A stretch of 8,696 bases of DNA from an uncultured Lachnospiraceae bacterium (GTDB lineage: Bacteria > Bacillota > Clostridia > Lachnospirales > Lachnospiraceae). Position 1 is the stretch's first letter. Every line of letters begins with the position of its first letter. Shown piece after piece: positions 6,001 through 8,696 of the stretch. The notes below the pieces were generated by a model that did no database searches, was not told where the DNA came from, and was given only the letters and a program-made list of their open reading frames with translations. The DNA is taken from NCBI GenBank assembly GCA_946533525.1, contig CAMNBW010000049.1, positions 1 to 8,696 on the forward strand. Direction: 5' to 3'. Position numbers and translations under genes: made by a program.

Positions 6001-7335
6001 TTAAAAGCCTTTCGTGGAATCCTCCGCCTTAAAGAGCACCATTACCGTGCGAAAGAGGATCCGTATATCAGCCATGATGCTGAAATCTTCTATGTATATA
6101 AGGTCCAGGATCAGCTTATCCCTGGAAGAGGTGTTGTACCGCCCCATGACCTGGGCCAGTCCGGTAAGCCCCGCCTTCATCCTGAGCCTGTACTTGAATT
6201 CCGGCAGCTCCTTTTCGTACTCGCTTACGTTTTCAAGCATTTCCGGCCTGGGTCCCACAAGGGACATATCTCCCTTTATGATATTTATAAGCTGGGGAAG
6301 CTCGTCTATCCTGTACTTTCTAAGCCACCTCCCGGCCTTTGTTATGCGCTCGTCGTTGTCGCTTGCGGAGCGGTTTTCCACATTTTCCTTCATTGTCCTG
6401 AACTTATAGATGTCGAAGGTGCGGCCGTTGATCGTAGCCCTTTTCTGCTTAAATAAAACGCTGCCTCCGTCCCCGCTCTTTATGGCTATGGCCGCAATGA
6501 GGCAAAGGGGGCTTGTTATCACAAGGCAGAAGGCCGAGATCACTATGTCCATGACCCGCTTTATAAACCTCTGCTCAAAGGTCATGGTGTTAAACTTCTT
6601 GGCAAGAAAGAGCACATCCCCGAACATCATCTGATAGGCGGTCATTCCGACTATATCCGAAATATCGGGGCTTAAATACACGTTCCTTAAATGCTTATAG
6701 CAGTAGTTCACCAGGTCGCTTCGCTCTCCCGAGGGCACGTCGTAGAAAAATACCGAATTGACTCCCCTTATCCTCTCCTTAATATCGGGAGCGTCGTAGC
6801 GGCAGGTATCCACCACGTCAAAATTCCTGCTCCGGGTGGCGACGGCTTTGGCTATATCCTCCTCCTCGCTGGCCCTGGAGCTTATAATGAGGACCTTCTC
6901 CGCCGGCCTTACCGCGTCGTAAAGAGCGCCTCCCAGCCCGGTAAAGATGAGGATCAGCACCGTCTGAAGGAGAAGGCTCAGGATAAAATAACCGAAGGAG
7001 CTGATCTCAAACTCCCTGTTATTGGCGTCGTTGGTGTTCATGATAAGGAGCATGACGTAGGTTACGCTGTTCGTTATCAGCATGGAAAGCTCCAGGGAGA
7101 GAAATATCATCCGCGGCTTTCTTATGCCGATGTCGTAGCCGCCGTAGATCTTTGCCAGAAAATAGGTCAGCATCACATAGGTTATGACCATGACCACCAG
7201 TGTTCTCGAAAGGTTTCTGACCTGAAAGTTGTCTATCCCCATCAGATAAAAGAACACCAGGGCTCCGCCCACATAGATGATGAGCTTAAATATATTTAAA
7301 AACGTAGATAAAAATCTCGAGGCAAAAGTTTTCAT
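6001..7335 (-). CDS. Polyprenyl-phosphate sugar-1-phosphate transferase (priming enzyme, bacterial sugar transferase family)
   Basis: This 444-residue integral membrane enzyme should transfer a sugar-1-phosphate from a UDP-sugar to undecaprenyl phosphate, the first committed step of the repeat unit. The N-terminus has four hydrophobic segments (about 13-33, 44-62, 76-99, 114-134). A soluble middle region follows (about 145-235), starting with the strand KVLIISSR and a Rossmann-like alternation. A membrane-associated helix (263-285) opens the catalytic domain. Conserved motifs are KQKR (296-299), FDIYKFRTM (307-315), DELPQL (344-349, with the Asp344-Glu345 pair expected to be catalytic), SLVGPRPE (358-365), AGLTGLAQV (388-396) and DLIYIEDFS (411-419). 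This matches the large WbaP/CpsE-type architecture rather than the short PglC type, and is slightly shorter than the usual 450-480. It overlaps the previous gene by ATGA, and AGGGA lies 10 nt before ATG. The first sugar (glucose, galactose or an N-acetyl sugar) cannot be decided. Confidence 0.95.
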   Translation of the reverse strand: MKTFASRFLSTFLNIFKLIIYVGGALVFFYLMGIDNFQVRNLSRTLVVMVITYVMLTYFLAKIYGGYDIGIRKPRMIFLSLELSMLITNSVTYVMLLIMNTNDANNREFEISSFGYFILSLLLQTVLILIFTGLGGALYDAVRPAEKVLIISSRASEEEDIAKAVATRSRNFDVVDTCRYDAPDIKERIRGVNSVFFYDVPSGERSDLVNYCYKHLRNVYLSPDISDIVGMTAYQMMFGDVLFLAKKFNTMTFEQRFIKRVMDIVISAFCLVITSPLCLIAAIAIKSGDGGSVLFKQKRATINGRTFDIYKFRTMKENVENRSASDNDERITKAGRWLRKYRIDELPQLINIIKGDMSLVGPRPEMLENVSEYEKELPEFKYRLRMKAGLTGLAQVMGRYNTSSRDKLILDLIYIEDFSIMADIRILFRTVMVLFKAEDSTKGF

Positions 7336-8549
7336 AAGCCGTAGATCCCTGTTATATACTCGTCAAACCTTTTCTTCGCGGCAAAGTCCCCGGCCCGCTG
7401 CCTGCATTGCTGCGCCGTATAGCCATCCGAGGAACATATCCTCTCGACGGCCGTTAATACTGCGTCTATATCCCCCACATCGACGCCTATGCCGCATTCC
7501 TCATTGAGGGATTCCATGCTGCCCCCGGCTTTATAGGTCACAACGGGCGTCCCGCAGGCAAGGGCCTCTATGTTCGTCGTGGGGAAGGTGTCCTCATAGG
7601 TCAGGTTTAAAAATACATCCGCCAGAGAGTACCACTGTGCCATTTCCCGGGCCGAATCGGTCTTTTGGACCGCCGTGATATTCCCCGGAAGCCTGTCCTT
7701 CCCTTTGATGCCCGGCCCTATCATGACGATGGCTGTATCGCTGCCAAGGCGCTCTGACAGGCGGATAAAATCTCCTAGGCCCTTTCGCTCCCTCCAAGGA
7801 TTTGCAACCCCCAAAAGGATTCGCTTCCCCTCCAGCCCGTAGCTCTTCTTAAGCTCCTCGGTATCCTGCCGCCTGAAGGTCTCAAGGTCTATCCCGGTCG
7901 GAACCACGTAGGTTTCATATTCCCTTAAAAAAGAGCGCGCCACCTCGTCTTTAAGCCATTTGGAAGGGGTGACCAGTTTCAGATCCCTTATTCCCGTAAA
8001 CAGGCTTTTTTTAAGCTCATAGTTGCTCTTCGAAGCGTCCATTACAAAGGAAGCGGGATATTCCTTCTTCTGCGGGCAGTTACAGCACCCGCCCTTCTCC
8101 CATTTTTCGCAGCCCGTGTACTGATAATGGGTGCAGTGCCCGGTAAAGGACCAGCAGTCGTGCAGGGTCCAAACCAGCCTCCTGCCGCACTGTCTTAAGT
8201 AGTCAAAGAGTACCTTATAATGCAAATAATATCCATGCACATTGTGAACATGGATAAGGGTAGGATCGAATTCCTCTATTGTTTTTATGAGCCTTCTCGT
8301 GGCAGCGGCGCTGTAAAGCCCGTGCCTGTCGGTTATCCGGCTTAGGACCCCGTGGAGCCTAACCGCCGTCTCTGACAGTATCCGGTAGGAATTTAGCCCG
8401 GCAGGGGCATTGAAACGGCCATAGGCGGCCTTTGCCTCTGCTCCCCTTGCCTCAAGCTCCTGCATGAGCCCGGCTATGAGCCTTCCGGTACTTCCCACCC
8501 CCAGTATGCTGTTTATGTAAAAGACTCTGAATCCATTATCCATTTTCAT
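7332..8549 (-). CDS. GT4-family glycosyltransferase with cysteine cluster (WcaC-like)
   Basis: This 405-residue cytoplasmic glycosyltransferase should add one sugar to the lipid-linked intermediate. The acceptor domain shows GSTGRLIAGL (19-28), a histidine stretch IHVHNVHGYY (99-108) and WTLHDCWSFTGHC (127-139). Cysteines then fall at 132, 139, 147, 155, 156 and 158, ending in CPQKKEYP. A Cys-rich insert after the HD-W-S motif is a feature of WcaC-like GT4 enzymes and may bind a metal or stabilise the loop. The donor domain begins near 243 with ILLGVANPWRERKGLGDF (244-261). The E-x7-E region reads YEDTFPTTNIEALACGTPVV (318-337), where the first acid of the spaced pair is Asp320 and the second is Glu328. 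The ATG at 8549 is followed by an in-frame ATG at 8543; the upstream GGCGG, 6 nt away, favours the first. The gene lies 12 bp after a likely GT4 gene and overlaps the priming transferase by ATGA. Confidence 0.93.
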   Translation of the reverse strand: MKMDNGFRVFYINSILGVGSTGRLIAGLMQELEARGAEAKAAYGRFNAPAGLNSYRILSETAVRLHGVLSRITDRHGLYSAAATRRLIKTIEEFDPTLIHVHNVHGYYLHYKVLFDYLRQCGRRLVWTLHDCWSFTGHCTHYQYTGCEKWEKGGCCNCPQKKEYPASFVMDASKSNYELKKSLFTGIRDLKLVTPSKWLKDEVARSFLREYETYVVPTGIDLETFRRQDTEELKKSYGLEGKRILLGVANPWRERKGLGDFIRLSERLGSDTAIVMIGPGIKGKDRLPGNITAVQKTDSAREMAQWYSLADVFLNLTYEDTFPTTNIEALACGTPVVTYKAGGSMESLNEECGIGVDVGDIDAVLTAVERICSSDGYTAQQCRQRAGDFAAKKRFDEYITGIYGL

Positions 8550-8561
8550 GAAAAGCCGCCG

Positions 8562-8696
8562 TCACCCCAGAATGAGGTCGGTAACCCTCTGTCTGCCTTT
8601 GGTAAATTCCCGGGCGAGCTCGATATTTCTCATCTCCCGCCTTACATTGGGAGTCTCCGCCAGCCACTGTATGGTCTTTATTATGGTTATGGCGTC
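8562..8696 (-). CDS. C-terminal end of a probable GT4 glycosyltransferase (5' part outside window)
   Basis: An open frame enters at the window edge and runs 44 codons to a TGA at 8562-8564. The peptide includes TIIKTIQWLAETPNV and REMRNIELAREFTKGR, and ends in VTDLILG. This is the usual closing pattern of GT4 enzymes: a helix counting sugar-transferase termini (xxAIxWLxxxP), a REMxxxxxxLAREF-like stretch, then a final helix. No catalytic part is inside the window, so the assignment rests on this short tail and on the neighbouring glycosyltransferases. The stop is 12 bp before the next ATG, so it belongs to the same operon. Confidence 0.72.
   Translation of the reverse strand, partial: DAITIIKTIQWLAETPNVRREMRNIELAREFTKGRQRVTDLILG

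Noticed and set aside
5659..6456. 265-codon plus-strand open frame antisense to the GT2 and priming transferase genes
   Set aside because: It lies opposite two genes with strong motifs (NGDDW, DELPQL, GPRPE), spans their junction and shows no recognisable motif of its own. The codon pattern of the opposite strand explains it.
6691..7299. 202-codon plus-strand open frame
   Set aside because: It is antisense to the membrane and middle parts of the priming transferase. The His- and Asp-rich product is what reverse reading of such codons gives, and no domain is visible.
7589..7594. Apparent loss of the first glutamate of the E-x7-E motif in the cysteine-cluster GT4
   Set aside because: Asp320 holds the spaced position, with Glu319 next to it. 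ED-TFPTTNIEAL is a familiar variant in this branch, so I do not read it as an inactivating change.
7594..7797. 67-codon minus-strand frame inside the cysteine-cluster GT4 gene
   Set aside because: It is out of frame within a gene whose reading is supported by the TFPTTNIEAL and CGTPVV motifs; a shadow frame.
1..8696. Phage, transposon, CRISPR, tRNA or toxin-antitoxin content
   Set aside because: No inverted terminal repeats, spaced direct repeats, transposase motifs or RNA-like cloverleaf sequences were noticed. The window is filled by the polysaccharide genes with gaps of 25 bp or less.

Overview
The window is a slice of a bacterial extracellular-polysaccharide (capsule, EPS or cell-wall glycan) biosynthesis locus. 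All nine genes I can support lie on the minus strand, so the locus reads from position 8696 down to position 1. The tail of one gene enters at the high end and another gene runs off the low end. Roughly half-GC DNA, frequent ATA (Ile) and AGG (Arg) codons, and compact genes with overlapping start and stop codons suggest a Clostridia-type member of the Bacillota, perhaps a Lachnospiraceae-like gut or oral anaerobe. This placement is inference; there is no rRNA or other marker gene here.

In reading order the genes are: (1) the last 44 codons of a probable GT4 glycosyltransferase (8562-8696); (2) a complete GT4 glycosyltransferase with a cysteine cluster (7332-8549); (3) a membrane polyprenyl-phosphate sugar-phosphate transferase that starts the lipid-linked unit (6001-7335); (4) a GT2 (GT-A fold) glycosyltransferase (5263-5997); (5) and (6) two more GT4 glycosyltransferases (4071-5237 and 2962-4071); (7) a Wzx/PST-type flippase (1476-2984); (8) a single-span membrane protein of unknown function (827-1483); (9) the N-terminal 276 codons of a polytopic membrane protein (1-830), possibly a GT-C-like glycosyltransferase or the polymerase.

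The expected flow is as follows. The priming enzyme loads the first sugar-1-phosphate onto undecaprenyl phosphate at the cytoplasmic face. The GT2 and GT4 enzymes extend it to an oligosaccharide of about five sugars or more. The flippase moves it outside, and an outer-face step, perhaps by the last two genes, modifies or polymerises it. Junctions run from a 23-bp overlap to a 25-bp gap and no intergenic stretch could hold a promoter or terminator, so this looks like one transcript whose promoter lies beyond position 8696.

Most of the window is a conventional polysaccharide operon. The least explained part is the low-coordinate end: the orphan exported protein at 827-1483 and the truncated membrane protein at 1-830. 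I found no mobile elements, CRISPR arrays, RNA genes or disrupted genes. Plus-strand open frames look like shadows of the minus-strand genes.
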